Assembly: GCF_900095795.1 (NCBI RefSeq)
Contig: NZ_LT608328.1
Coordinates: 1,233,001-1,297,000, forward strand
DNA: 64,000 nt
Source of the DNA: Petrimonas mucosa
GTDB lineage: Bacteria; Bacteroidota; Bacteroidia; Bacteroidales; Dysgonomonadaceae
Direction of reading: 5' to 3'
Under the pieces are notes generated by a model that worked only from the letters and a program-made list of their open reading frames with translations, was not told where the DNA came from and made no database searches. Below are positions 42,547-51,368 of the stretch, piece by piece. Within the stretch, counting starts at the first letter, position 1. Each line of letters begins with the position of its first letter. Position numbers and translations under genes: made by a program.

Positions 42547-44484
42547 ATGAGAACAGTGCCTTTTTATGTAGCAGCGTTATCGCTTGTTTTGATGATTGGA
42601 TGTGCTCCAAGGGAGAAGGGTTTCAAAGTGAGATTTGACAGCTCCAAGGAGGTGTCGGGCAGGAAGTTTGCCATAAAGGATATTAACCCAGATCTGCCGG
42701 CCGATTGGGATGATTTCAACTATGTGGTACTGGAGTTCAGGATTACCACGGCTCAGCGCTTTCACGTGGGTTTTACCACCGACAACGGATACAACGAACT
42801 CCGTGTAATGAGTTATGTGCCCAATGCCTGGAACCGGCTCGCCATACCGTTGCGTTTTTTCAGGGAACTTCCCGACGCGAGGCACGATCTTGCGGCAACA
42901 TACAACCAGCCGCGTTATACCGGCTGGATTAACCTGGGCGGAAAACGGGGAGCCCTGCACGGGGTCGATTCGATCGGGATCAGGATGAGGGCGCCGATTG
43001 GAAATCCTGAGTTCGAGATCCGGAATATTACCCTCACGGTCGATGATCCGGGTGACGAGTACCTGGAGCCTGTCCCTGCCATCGATGAGTTTGGTCAGTC
43101 GAACCTGGTGGAGTATGAGGGCAAAATTACCTCCCTCGAACAGCTGCAGGCTGAATGGAAAACCGAGGAGGAAGAGACGGTAGATAGCACTCTCTACAAC
43201 TATTCGAAATTTGGAGGTTATAAGCAGAAGCGGGTGAAGGCGACCGGTTTTTTCAGGACCGAACAGATCGATGGGAAGTGGTGGTTTGTCGATCCGGAGG
43301 GCTACCTGTTCCTCTCGGTAGGGGTAGACTGTATACACCCCACGCCAGGTGGATTGGCAAAAGATGTGGATAAACGCGAGAAGATGTTCAAGGTGCTACC
43401 TCCCAGGGAGCTGTTCCCGGCTGATCCCCGCCATCCGAACGACTATTCGTTCGGAGAGTGGAACCTCTATCGCCGTTACGGTAATGATTACAGGCAAAAA
43501 GCGAGTGAGGCGGTTATTCGCCGGATGGAAAAATGGGGGATCAACACCATTGCCAACTGGTCGAGCGCCGAGATCATGAAGATGAACCGGAAGGCGTTCG
43601 TTACCTCCATGCGGACAGCCGGGGTTGAAGGGCGACTCATGGGTCTTGCCGACGTATATGCTCCCGGTTTTGAGGAAAATCTGGATGAGGCGATGAGAAA
43701 TTCAGTGGGCGTGCAAAAGGAGAATCCCTGGGTGATCGGTTTCTTTGTAGGGAACGAACCTGCCTGGATCGGAAATGAGGAGCGGGTTTGTGCAATTATC
43801 ATGGAGGGAGAGGATTGCCCCATCAAGCAAAAATTGACGGAATATTTTGCCCTGCACGGGAGATCGCCTGAATCGTCACGGAAGTTTATCTGGGAAACCT
43901 TTGAGCGATTTATCCAGGCAGTAAACAGGGCACAAAAGAGGTATGCTCCCAACCACCTGAACCTGGGTTACCGGTTTGGAAATCTGGATGAGATTGCGGA
44001 TGAAGTGTTGTTGATCTGTAGCAGGGCCTTCGATGTGCTTAGTTTCAACAGTTACTCCCTTGCCCCCAGCAAGAGCATGATGGATAGGGCATTGCGATTG
44101 ACTAACCTGCCGATGATCATCGGGGAGTACCATTTCGGTACTGTAGACCGGGGGTTGGCCCAATCGCTCTGGCAGGTGGATACGCAGGAGGAACGGGGGG
44201 TTGCCTATCGTTACTATACAGAGCAGGCATATGCTCACCCCGGTCTGATCGGTACAGCCTATTTTCAATGGAACGATCAGGATATCACCGGCAGGCGATA
44301 CGACGGGGAGAATTACAACTGCGGGTTGATCGACGTTACCGATCGCCCCTACAGGCATCAGGTAGAAGCAATGCAGGAGACGGCAAAGGTTCTTTTTGAC
44401 ATACATATGGGGACAAAGGCACCGTACGACAGGAAACCGGGTCGGGCCCGCGGCCATGGCGCCATCCCCGATCTGTGGGAATAA
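42547..44484 (+). CDS. Putative clan GH-A glycoside hydrolase, lipoprotein, agarase-like
   Basis: 645 residues from MRTVPFYVAALSLVLMIGC, a lipoprotein signal with lipobox MIGC. The longer frame adds 13 residues and is unlikely. Residues about 20-180 look like a beta-sandwich carbohydrate-binding module. A TIM barrel starts near 235 (KATGFFRTEQIDGKWWFVDP, LSVGVDCIHP). Two glutamates sit as in clan GH-A: E404 in VGNEPAW as acid/base and E527 in IIGEYHFG as nucleophile. The WFVDPEGYLFLSVGVD pattern recalls beta-agarases of marine Bacteroidetes. No SusC/SusD pair lies nearby, so it is not a typical polysaccharide locus. The substrate is unproven. Confidence 0.8.
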   Translation: MRTVPFYVAALSLVLMIGCAPREKGFKVRFDSSKEVSGRKFAIKDINPDLPADWDDFNYVVLEFRITTAQRFHVGFTTDNGYNELRVMSYVPNAWNRLAIPLRFFRELPDARHDLAATYNQPRYTGWINLGGKRGALHGVDSIGIRMRAPIGNPEFEIRNITLTVDDPGDEYLEPVPAIDEFGQSNLVEYEGKITSLEQLQAEWKTEEEETVDSTLYNYSKFGGYKQKRVKATGFFRTEQIDGKWWFVDPEGYLFLSVGVDCIHPTPGGLAKDVDKREKMFKVLPPRELFPADPRHPNDYSFGEWNLYRRYGNDYRQKASEAVIRRMEKWGINTIANWSSAEIMKMNRKAFVTSMRTAGVEGRLMGLADVYAPGFEENLDEAMRNSVGVQKENPWVIGFFVGNEPAWIGNEERVCAIIMEGEDCPIKQKLTEYFALHGRSPESSRKFIWETFERFIQAVNRAQKRYAPNHLNLGYRFGNLDEIADEVLLICSRAFDVLSFNSYSLAPSKSMMDRALRLTNLPMIIGEYHFGTVDRGLAQSLWQVDTQEERGVAYRYYTEQAYAHPGLIGTAYFQWNDQDITGRRYDGENYNCGLIDVTDRPYRHQVEAMQETAKVLFDIHMGTKAPYDRKPGRARGHGAIPDLWE

Positions 44485-44547
44485 CCCTTTCATCTCTATG
44501 AGCACTTTTTTCGTTACTTTGCAGACAATTTAAGGTAAAAGATACGG

Positions 44548-45696
44548 ATGATTCCTATATTTGAATCCTGGAGGCAACCGGTGAAGCTTCTGTTTATGGC
44601 TGTGGCAGTTGCTGTTGTCCTGGTTTCGCTTGTTTTTTCGAACAGGCTTGTAAAGCAGTTGGCAAAAGAGGAACGGAGCAAGATCGAGATATGGGCGGCC
44701 GCCATGGAGTTGTTGCCCAAAAGCGGTGAGAGCAGCGACATGAAACTGGTGTTGCAGATTCTGCAAAGCAACAAGACGATTCCGGTAATCTTGCACGACA
44801 AGACGGCTGGCTCCTTTTCCGCCAACAACCTGAAGATCCCAGAAGGGGATGCGAGCGGTTACCTGCTGAAAAAGACAGTCGAGTTTGAAAAAAAGCATGC
44901 TCCCATTGTGCTTGAAGAGCTCAACCAGTATCTCTATTATGACGACTCCTACATCCTTAAACGGCTGCAGCTCTATCCCTATGTACAACTCTCGGCAATT
45001 GTCGTCTTCATAGTATTGGCCTTTACGAGCCTTGTCAGTTCGCAAAGGGCGCAACAGAACAAAATCTGGGCCGGCTTGTCCAAAGAGACGGCACATCAGC
45101 TGGGAACTCCGCTCTCGGCCTTGACGGCATGGACGGAATATTTGAAACTGAGGAGCTTCGATCCGGTATTGATTGCCGAGATAGACAAGGATGTGGATCG
45201 TCTCAGGGTGATTGTCGACCGGTTCTCCAAAATCGGTTCCGTTCCGGAGACCGGCACCGCCGTATGGCAGGAGGTGGTGAGGCGATCGGTCGCATATCTG
45301 GAAAAACGGATTTCCGGCAAGGTGGAGCTGCGCTTCAAGTTTCCCGAATCACCGGTTGTCGTACAGCTCAACGAACCATTATTCAGCTGGGTGGTGGAGA
45401 ATCTGACCAAGAATGCAGTTGATGCGATGGGGGGTGAAGGGGTGATCACCTACACGATGGGAGAGAGAGGAAATTACTGTTACCTCGATATTGACGATAC
45501 CGGGAAAGGTATTGCCAAATCGAGATTCAACCGCATCTTTCAGCCTGGCTTCACGACCAAGGAGCGGGGGTGGGGATTGGGGTTATCCCTGGCAAAACGG
45601 ATAGTGAAGGAGTATCACAACGGTAAGATCTTTGTAAAACAGTCGGAAATCGGGAAAGGGACCACTTTTAGAATTCTGTTGAGGAGAAGATGGTAA
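44548..45696 (+). CDS. Orphan sensor histidine kinase
   Basis: 382 residues. Two transmembrane helices (about 13-30 and 147-164) flank a periplasmic sensor region of 116 residues. The HisKA part carries H183 in SKETAHQLGTPLSALTAW. The ATPase has NLTKNAVDAMGG (N box), DIDDTGKGI (G1) and GWGLGLSLAKRIV (G2). No response-regulator gene lies nearby, so it must pair with one elsewhere. The last 29 bases overlap the convergent B3/B4 gene. The input signal is unknown. Confidence 0.92.
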   Translation: MIPIFESWRQPVKLLFMAVAVAVVLVSLVFSNRLVKQLAKEERSKIEIWAAAMELLPKSGESSDMKLVLQILQSNKTIPVILHDKTAGSFSANNLKIPEGDASGYLLKKTVEFEKKHAPIVLEELNQYLYYDDSYILKRLQLYPYVQLSAIVVFIVLAFTSLVSSQRAQQNKIWAGLSKETAHQLGTPLSALTAWTEYLKLRSFDPVLIAEIDKDVDRLRVIVDRFSKIGSVPETGTAVWQEVVRRSVAYLEKRISGKVELRFKFPESPVVVQLNEPLFSWVVENLTKNAVDAMGGEGVITYTMGERGNYCYLDIDDTGKGIAKSRFNRIFQPGFTTKERGWGLGLSLAKRIVKEYHNGKIFVKQSEIGKGTTFRILLRRRW

Positions 45697-46342
45697 TCTC
45701 GCGCGCTTCCGCGTACTTCTTCAGCAATTCCACCGAATAGGAGGTTGCTTCGGGCAGACCCTTCCGGCCGGAATAGCCGTTAATGATCATCAACAGGTGG
45801 GTTGTCTCCGCTGTAATCTTTGTACGTTCCTCGTCGCTGGTGGGGGTGCCTATTCCACCCATCTCATCGCGATATACCGGCAATCCTTCAATATTCAGCA
45901 GCCCGCGTCCGATCGCCTCAAACCTCTCGCCAGCCATGCCCACGCCCAGTTCGAGGTTGCCCCTTATCTGGTCGAGATCGAATCCGCCGATGGAATAGCC
46001 GGTCTTCAGTGAAACCAGGTTGATCAGGTCGACCAACGTATCGATAGGGTAGAGGCTGTTGCCCTTCATGATCCTCCTGCAAAGCGCTTCGGCAGATGGC
46101 CGGTACCTGTTCGGGTCCTTTCCCAGTTTTTTGTATGCCTGGCGCGTGGCAAGAATGGCCTCCCGCTTGTTTATCTCCTCCATGCTGTACCGCGACCGGA
46201 ATTCTGCCGAGAATGCTTCCAGTTCTTCCCATAGTTGGTTGTTGTGTGGAGTGTTTTTAACCTTGCACCGGATGGCGGAAAGACAGAATTGGGGACAAAC
46301 CCTTAAAATCTCGTTGCTGACAGTAAGCTTCACTTCGTTCAT
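45668..46342 (-). CDS. B3/B4 domain protein (PheT-like tRNA-binding fold)
   Basis: 224 residues. The B3/B4 fold, otherwise found inside the phenylalanyl-tRNA synthetase beta chain, is recognisable in AILATRQAYKKLGKDPNRYRPSAEALCRRI and LVDLINLVSLKTGYSIGGFDLDQI, with GGIGTPTSDEERTKI towards the end. Free-standing copies are widespread and are thought to act on amino-acid or tRNA substrates, possibly as editing-like enzymes, but this is not settled. Its end overlaps the convergent kinase gene. Confidence 0.85.
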   Translation of the reverse strand: MNEVKLTVSNEILRVCPQFCLSAIRCKVKNTPHNNQLWEELEAFSAEFRSRYSMEEINKREAILATRQAYKKLGKDPNRYRPSAEALCRRIMKGNSLYPIDTLVDLINLVSLKTGYSIGGFDLDQIRGNLELGVGMAGERFEAIGRGLLNIEGLPVYRDEMGGIGTPTSDEERTKITAETTHLLMIINGYSGRKGLPEATSYSVELLKKYAEAREITIFSSTEF

Positions 46343-46449
46343 GTTGATTCAATCCCTATGAAAAAGAACCACAAAATTACAAAATATCAACCAATCTTTT
46401 GGAAATCTGACGCAATGAAATGAATTCATGAAAAATAAGCCATGAAAAG

Positions 46450-46480
46450 TTGTGAAAAACCGGAGCAATGACTATATTTG
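46450..46480 (+). promoter_or_regulatory. Promoter of the zapB-like/zapA operon
   Basis: TTG (46450-46452), 20 bases, TATATTTG (46473-46480) on the plus strand. A 20-base leader then precedes the ATG at 46500. Confidence 0.65.
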
Positions 46481-46499
46481 TGTGAGTTTTTGTTTTTCC

Positions 46500-46790
46500 A
46501 TGACTGAAGAGAAAAAAAAGTTGTTGACTGACCTGGAGTTTCGAGTAAGACAGGTGATGTACATGTGCGACACCCTCAGAAATGAAAATCATCGGTTAAG
46601 ATCTGATTTACAGGTTGTACAACAACAGCTTGTTGATAAGACGGAGCAACTCGACCAGCTGAAAACAAAATACGATAGTTTAAAAACGGCAAGAACCATT
46701 ACTGCTGCATCGGTGGATGTTAAAGTTGCCAAGAACAAGCTGTCCAAGTTAGTGCGAGAAGTTGATAAGTGCATAAATTTATTGAGCTGA
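46500..46790 (+). CDS. ZapB-like short coiled-coil protein
   Basis: 96 residues from MTEEKKKLLTD, since a promoter overlaps the upstream Met. Residues 3-70 are a heptad-rich coiled coil (LEFRVRQVMYMCDTLRNENHRLR, LQVVQQQLVDKTEQLDQLK). The C-terminal part has AKNKLSKLVREVDKCINLL. It resembles ZapB in size and composition, and lies 16 bases before zapA, but has no clear sequence identity with E. coli ZapB. A role at the FtsZ ring together with ZapA is the natural guess. It may be a Bacteroidetes-specific functional analogue. Confidence 0.7.
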   Translation: MTEEKKKLLTDLEFRVRQVMYMCDTLRNENHRLRSDLQVVQQQLVDKTEQLDQLKTKYDSLKTARTITAASVDVKVAKNKLSKLVREVDKCINLLS

Positions 46791-46806
46791 AGGTAAAATT
46801 TATGCT

Positions 46807-47106
46807 ATGGGCGACGAAAAATTTTTATTAACATTGGAAATTGACGGGAGGAAGTACCCTCTGAAGATCAAACAATCTGAAGAGGAGGCTTTCAGAAAGG
46901 CCGCCAAAACAATACACAATAAAATCAATCAGTACCGGGCCAAATTTGGGGAAAACCCCGATCTGACCGTACAGGACTTTATGGCATTGATAGCCATACA
47001 GGCATTGGTAGAGAATTTTTCTATTGAGAGTAAGAATAATACGAAACCCTATGAAGATACCATCGGTTCGTTGATCAAGGAACTGGATATCTTCCTGCAG
47101 AAATAG
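46807..47106 (+). CDS. zapA: Cell division protein ZapA
   Basis: 99 residues, typical length. The N-terminal beta part has LTLEIDGRKYPLKIKQSEEEAFRKAAKTIHNKINQYR, followed by the helical tail QDFMALIAIQALVENFSIESKN. ZapA bundles FtsZ filaments at midcell. It follows the coiled-coil gene by 16 bases and is followed by a terminator hairpin. Confidence 0.92.
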   Translation: MGDEKFLLTLEIDGRKYPLKIKQSEEEAFRKAAKTIHNKINQYRAKFGENPDLTVQDFMALIAIQALVENFSIESKNNTKPYEDTIGSLIKELDIFLQK

Positions 47107-47112
47107 AACAGA

Positions 47113-47125
47113 CCCCGATTATCGG
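47113..47125 (+). repeat. Palindrome CCCGAT-T-ATCGGG
   Basis: A perfect 6-bp stem around one base, just after the zapA stop. Together with the longer hairpin downstream it makes a two-stem 3' end of the zapA message. Confidence 0.4.
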
Positions 47126-47138
47126 GAGTAACTTGCAT

Positions 47139-47188
47139 CGCACTTTTATACGGTTGATTCCTATCATGCCGTAAAGGTGCGTTTTTTT
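47139..47188 (+). terminator. Terminator of zapA
   Basis: CGCACTTTTATACGG pairs with CCGTAAAGGTGCG around a loop of about 15 bases and is followed by seven T. It ends the zapB-like/zapA operon ahead of rny. Confidence 0.7.
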
Positions 47189-47294
47189 GTTGGAAATTGA
47201 TTGAGTGTTAAATATTTAATATAGTAGAGTTGTTTCCTGTATTCGTTTGGTAAATTGGGTGCAGGAATTTTATAAATCATTAATAAACATAAGT

Positions 47295-48824
47295 ATGGAA
47301 ATAGTTATAGGAATTATCGGATTAATTATCGGGGCAGTTCTTGCCTGGTATTTAACCGGTAAGGCAGCCAATTCACGAGCTCAGAATATCTTGAGCGACG
47401 CTGAAAAAGATGCTGAGGTAATCAAGAAGAATAAGTTGCTGGAGGCCAAGGAGGAGATCATCTCGATGAAGGCCGAGGCTGAAAAGCAGGCCAACGCACG
47501 TGCCTCGAAACTGCAGATTGCAGAGAATCGATTGAAACAGAGAGAGATGTCTTTGAATCAGCGGCATGAAGAGTTGAGCAAGAAGGGACAGGAGATCGAT
47601 ACGATCCGTCTTAATCTGGAGAACCAGCAAGAGCTGCTCGATAAAAAGAGTGCCGAGTTGGAGAGAATTTACCGTCAATCGCTCGAACAGCTGGAGGCGA
47701 TCTCGGGGCTTTCGGCAGATGAAGCCAGGGAGCGACTGATCGAGTCGATCAAGGAGGAGGCGAAAACCAACGCCCAGTCGTACATCAACGAGATCATGGA
47801 AGAGGCGAAGATGACGGCAAACAAGGAGGCCAAGCGTATCGTTGTACAAAGCATTCAGCGGGTAGCTACCGAAACGGCTATCGAGAACGCCGTCACTGTC
47901 TTCCACATCGATTCGGATGAGGTGAAAGGTCGCATCATCGGACGTGAGGGACGCAACATCCGCGCACTGGAGGCTGCAACCGGGGTAGAGATTGTTGTGG
48001 ACGACACCCCCGAGGCGATTGTGTTGTCGGGTTTCGATCCTGTACGGCGTGAAATTGCCCGCCTATCGCTGCATCAGCTTGTTGCCGACGGTCGTATCCA
48101 CCCGGCCCGGATCGAGGAGGTGGTTGCGAAGGTGAAAAAGCAGATCGAGGAGGAGATCGTAGAGACCGGTAAGCGGACAGTAATCGATCTCGGTATCCAC
48201 GGGATGCATCCGGAGTTGATAAGGCTGATTGGAAAGATGAAGTATCGCTCCTCATACGGACAGAACCTGCTGCAACACTCCCGCGAAACGGCCAATCTCT
48301 GTGCCATCATGGCTGCAGAGCTTGGATTGAATCCGAAGAAGGCTAGACGTGCCGGGTTGTTGCACGATATTGGAAAAGTTCCCGATGATGAACCGGAGTT
48401 GCCACACGCTTTGCTTGGTATGAAACTGGCGGAGAAATACAAGGAGAAGCCCGATATCTGCAATGCGATCGGATCACACCACGATGAGGTGGAGATGACA
48501 ACTCTTCTGGCTCCGATCGTGCAGGTTTGCGATGCGATCTCAGGTGCCCGTCCGGGAGCAAGACACGAAATCGTGGAGGCGTACATGAAGCGCCTGAATG
48601 ACCTGGAAAACTTGGCACTTTCCTATCCCGGCGTGGTGAAGACTTATGCCATTCAGGCCGGTCGCGAACTGCGGGTTATCGTGGGTGCCGACAAGCTCGA
48701 CGATCAGGATACCGAGAAACTCTCTGCAGAAATTGCCAGAAAGATCCAGACCGACATGACCTATCCTGGACAGGTGAAGATAACCGTAATCCGTGAAACG
48801 CGGGCGGTAAGCTATGCGAAATAG
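47295..48824 (+). CDS. rny: Ribonuclease Y
   Basis: 509 residues from [13 protein letters not shown] at 47295, 16 codons inside the longest frame, so that the transmembrane helix sits at the very N-terminus as in other RNase Y. A long coiled coil covers residues about 35-190. A KH domain ([26 protein letters not shown] cited in part) follows, then the HD domain with [11 protein letters not shown] and SHHDEVEM as metal ligands. It is membrane-bound and begins mRNA decay. It ends at a strong terminator. It takes the role of RNase E in many bacteria without it. Confidence 0.96.
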   Translation: MEIVIGIIGLIIGAVLAWYLTGKAANSRAQNILSDAEKDAEVIKKNKLLEAKEEIISMKAEAEKQANARASKLQIAENRLKQREMSLNQRHEELSKKGQEIDTIRLNLENQQELLDKKSAELERIYRQSLEQLEAISGLSADEARERLIESIKEEAKTNAQSYINEIMEEAKMTANKEAKRIVVQSIQRVATETAIENAVTVFHIDSDEVKGRIIGREGRNIRALEAATGVEIVVDDTPEAIVLSGFDPVRREIARLSLHQLVADGRIHPARIEEVVAKVKKQIEEEIVETGKRTVIDLGIHGMHPELIRLIGKMKYRSSYGQNLLQHSRETANLCAIMAAELGLNPKKARRAGLLHDIGKVPDDEPELPHALLGMKLAEKYKEKPDICNAIGSHHDEVEMTTLLAPIVQVCDAISGARPGARHEIVEAYMKRLNDLENLALSYPGVVKTYAIQAGRELRVIVGADKLDDQDTEKLSAEIARKIQTDMTYPGQVKITVIRETRAVSYAK

Positions 48825-48846
48825 GAGGGACTAAAAAGTATATGAC

Positions 48847-48877
48847 AAAAAAAGCCGCAGTTCTTGCGGCTTTTTTT
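48847..48877 (+). terminator. Terminator of rny
   Basis: A perfect 13-bp stem AAAAAAAGCCGCA/TGCGGCTTTTTTT around GTTCT. The T-runs on both strands let it also serve the convergent Ser/Arg-tailed lipoprotein gene that ends 19 bases away. Confidence 0.9.
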
Positions 48878-48895
48878 GTCTTTTGTATCTTCCCA

Positions 48896-50032
48896 TTACC
48901 TGCCTCCCGAAGAAGATCTGGATGATCTCGATTCGCTCGATCTTGAAGAGGATGAGCTGCTGCTGCGGGATGAGCTGCTGCCCTGGTTCGAGGAGCGGGT
49001 GGTAGTGGCCCTGGTTGTCGAGGATGAACTGCTGCTCCGGGTTGCGTTGGCATCACTGCTCCGGTTGGTGGAACGGGTGGTTGTTTTGTTGGCTGCCGGC
49101 GCCGGAGTGGAGTTGCTCTCGCGGGTGGTGCTGCGGGTAGAGGAGTTGGCGTTTCCACTTGTAGCAGATGAGCTCCGTGTTGTGGAGGAGGAACCTCTTG
49201 TGGTCTGGTTCGTTGTGTTGGCCGACCTGGAGACGCCGCTGCTTCGCGGATTGCTGTTTACCGGTGCATATGCGTTAACCGACCGGTCGCTAACCGTTGT
49301 TCTGCCTGAACGTTCATTTACCTCCAACTTGCGTACATCTACGCTTCTTCCTGTAGTAGTGCGGTATTCATTGACTGTAGGACCGCTGTAGTAACGGTTA
49401 TTGTTATAGATGTAGGTGTTGTTGATGATCGTGGTCCTGTTGTAGATAACCTGATATTGATTCCTTTTGGGATAATACCTGTGCATGTTTCTGTTGTACA
49501 TGTATCTGTCAGGCAGGAATACCCAGTAGTTTATCGGCAGGTTGATCTGTATGTTGATGCCCATCCGGGGACCCATCGGTGCCCATCCGTAATATCCACC
49601 GCCGTTCCTCCATACTACCCAGGCTGGTGCCCACTCATATCCAGGAATCCAGGCCCATCCGTAATAATCATCGTAGAACCACCGTCCGTAGTGGAAAGGT
49701 GCCCACCCCCATGAGAAATCAGACACCCAGGTGTTCCCGTAATCGGTCATTACCCAATAACCGTTGGTTGCATAGGGATGGAAATTGCGTCCCACCCTTG
49801 GTATCCAGATATCGCCATACCTGCTGTCTCTGATCCATCTGCCGTGAGGCCGCAGGGCATCGTAGAACAGCTGGATGCTTACTCCGCCCTGGTTATAGTA
49901 ATTGTTATCGCTGTAGTAGTACTCATTGCCATCGTAAGGGCTCTGGGCATATGCGCCACCATGTAATGTCATGCAGGATGTAAGCAATATGGTTGCGACG
50001 GCTGCCAGGAGGGAGTTTATTAACTTTTTCAT
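48896..50032 (-). CDS. Lipoprotein of the DUF6600/YXWGXW type with long Ser/Arg/Thr tail
   Basis: 378 residues. A lipoprotein signal ends in LLTSC (Cys20). Residues about 45-200 are full of Trp, Tyr and Gly, with repeated WxP and GWAP patterns (YGDIWIPRVG, FSWGWAPFHYGRWFYDDYYGWAWIPG cited in part, YEWAPAWVVW, YYGWAPMGP). That resembles DUF6600-like domains, whose job is unknown. A short Asn/Tyr-rich segment follows. From about 260 to the end the protein is almost only Ser, Thr, Arg, Asn and Gln, including long Ser runs, and looks disordered. A cell-envelope location is likely. The tail could be a substrate for glycosylation or a brush-like spacer. Confidence 0.75.
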   Translation of the reverse strand: MKKLINSLLAAVATILLTSCMTLHGGAYAQSPYDGNEYYYSDNNYYNQGGVSIQLFYDALRPHGRWIRDSRYGDIWIPRVGRNFHPYATNGYWVMTDYGNTWVSDFSWGWAPFHYGRWFYDDYYGWAWIPGYEWAPAWVVWRNGGGYYGWAPMGPRMGINIQINLPINYWVFLPDRYMYNRNMHRYYPKRNQYQVIYNRTTIINNTYIYNNNRYYSGPTVNEYRTTTGRSVDVRKLEVNERSGRTTVSDRSVNAYAPVNSNPRSSGVSRSANTTNQTTRGSSSTTRSSSATSGNANSSTRSTTRESNSTPAPAANKTTTRSTNRSSDANATRSSSSSSTTRATTTRSSNQGSSSSRSSSSSSSRSSESRSSRSSSGGR

Positions 50033-50137
50033 ATCTGTACCAATTAAAGAGTGAAACGTCGTTCTGTTTACCTCTATGACAAACGGGCGGGCGTTTGGTT
50101 TAACGATCTGTCCAGCTATTCGGGGAAAAAGGAGTGC

Positions 50138-50722
50138 TTATTTGAATACCTGGTCAATTCCTGAGAATCCCATAAACGCCATGGCGATTATGCCTGCGGT
50201 AATCAGGGCGATAGGTATGCCCTGCATGGCCTTGGGTACCTTGGTGAGGGCAAGCTGTTCCCGTATCCCCGAGAAGATGATCAGCGCCAGCGCAAAGCCG
50301 ATTGAAGTGGAGATGGCAAAGACTACCGATTGCAACAGGTTGAAATCTTTCTGAATAACCAGAATAGCAACTCCCAGGATGGCACAGTTCGTGGTGATCA
50401 ACGGCAGAAATACCCCCAATGCCTGATACAGTGACGGTGAGACCTTTTTCAGGATAATCTCTACCATCTGTACCAATGCGGCAATAACCAGAATAAATGA
50501 AATGGTCTGCAGGTATTCCAGTCCGAATGGCTCGAGAATCCCCTTTTGCAGGAGAAAGGTAACGATGGTGGAGATGGTCAGCACAAAAGTAACGGCCAAC
50601 CCCATGCCGATGGCGGTGTCAACTTTTTTCGAAACACCCAGGAAAGGGCAGATTCCCAGAAATTGCGAGTAAACAATGTTGTTTACAAAGATGGCAACGA
50701 TTATAATTCCAATGTATTCCAT
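50138..50722 (-). CDS. rnfA: Rnf electron transport complex subunit A
   Basis: 194 residues with six membrane helices. Family signatures include [21 protein letters not shown] at the start and [14 protein letters not shown] in the centre. The Cys residues in these two stretches, one in each half, likely bind the iron-sulfur cluster shared with RnfE. It is the last gene of the operon. The complex carries electrons from reduced ferredoxin to NAD and pumps sodium or protons. Confidence 0.96.
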   Translation of the reverse strand: MEYIGIIIVAIFVNNIVYSQFLGICPFLGVSKKVDTAIGMGLAVTFVLTISTIVTFLLQKGILEPFGLEYLQTISFILVIAALVQMVEIILKKVSPSLYQALGVFLPLITTNCAILGVAILVIQKDFNLLQSVVFAISTSIGFALALIIFSGIREQLALTKVPKAMQGIPIALITAGIIAMAFMGFSGIDQVFK

Positions 50723-50780
50723 ACTCTTTTATGTTTCGGGTACCGCGTTTTGGCAAAACTGCCACGCAGGGAACCCGGTT

Positions 50781-51368
50781 CTACTTTTTCTGCAACTTGT
50801 TAAACATGGCGATGAGGTATCCCAGTGCGATGAATGCTCCCGGAGCGAGCACGAAGATAAGCGATCCGAAATTTTCAGGATAGACAGACAGGGAGAATAT
50901 TTTCCCGGTCCCCAGCAGCTCCCTGACAGCTCCCAGCAGTGTCAAGGCCAAGGTAAATCCAAGACCGATACCCAATCCATCGAGGGCAGATGCCAGCACG
51001 TTGTTTCTAGATGCAAAGGCCTCGGCGCGACCCAGCACGATGCAGTTAACCACAATCAGGGGAATGAAGATTCCCAGGCTGGCAGCCAATGCCGGCACAT
51101 AAGCGTTCATCACCATTTCGACGATTGTAACGAAAGCGGCAATCACGACAATAAAGGCCGGTATGCGTACCATGTCGGGAATGAGGTTCTTCAATGCAGA
51201 GATTGCCGCATTGGAGCAGATCAACACAAACATGGTGGCTAATCCCATGCTCATCCCGTTTAATGCCGAACTGGTCGTGGCCAGGGTAGGGCACATCCCC
51301 AATAGAAGTACAAACGTGGGATTCTCCTTGATCAGTCCGTTGACAATGACTTTAAAATAGTTATTCAT
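50781..51368 (-). CDS. rnfE: Rnf complex subunit E
   Basis: 195 residues from MNNYFKVIVNGLIKENP, a paralogue of RnfA with about six membrane helices. The longer frame adds 19 residues that overlap the upstream gene. VLLLGMCPTLATTSSALNG and LIVVNCIVLGRAEAFAS carry the two conserved cysteines. It starts inside the last 8 bases of rnfG. Confidence 0.95.
   Translation of the reverse strand: MNNYFKVIVNGLIKENPTFVLLLGMCPTLATTSSALNGMSMGLATMFVLICSNAAISALKNLIPDMVRIPAFIVVIAAFVTIVEMVMNAYVPALAASLGIFIPLIVVNCIVLGRAEAFASRNNVLASALDGLGIGLGFTLALTLLGAVRELLGTGKIFSLSVYPENFGSLIFVLAPGAFIALGYLIAMFNKLQKK

Noticed and set aside
42577-43338. A 253-codon minus-strand open frame in the glycoside hydrolase
   Set aside because: No signal or domain, and fully covered by the plus-strand lipoprotein with conserved Glu residues.
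42547-45696. Polysaccharide utilisation locus around the glycoside hydrolase
   Set aside because: There is no SusC/SusD pair, and the neighbouring histidine kinase is a short classical kinase rather than a hybrid two-component sensor.
47107-47188. 6S RNA between zapA and rny, by analogy with the zapA-linked 6S RNA of proteobacteria
   Set aside because: The gap before the terminator end is only about 80 bases, too short for 6S RNA, and the open-bubble long-stem structure is not seen.
48896-49300. Ser/Arg-rich region as a tandem DNA repeat or CRISPR-like array
   Set aside because: The DNA is low in complexity but has no fixed unit or spacers; it encodes a simple protein tail.
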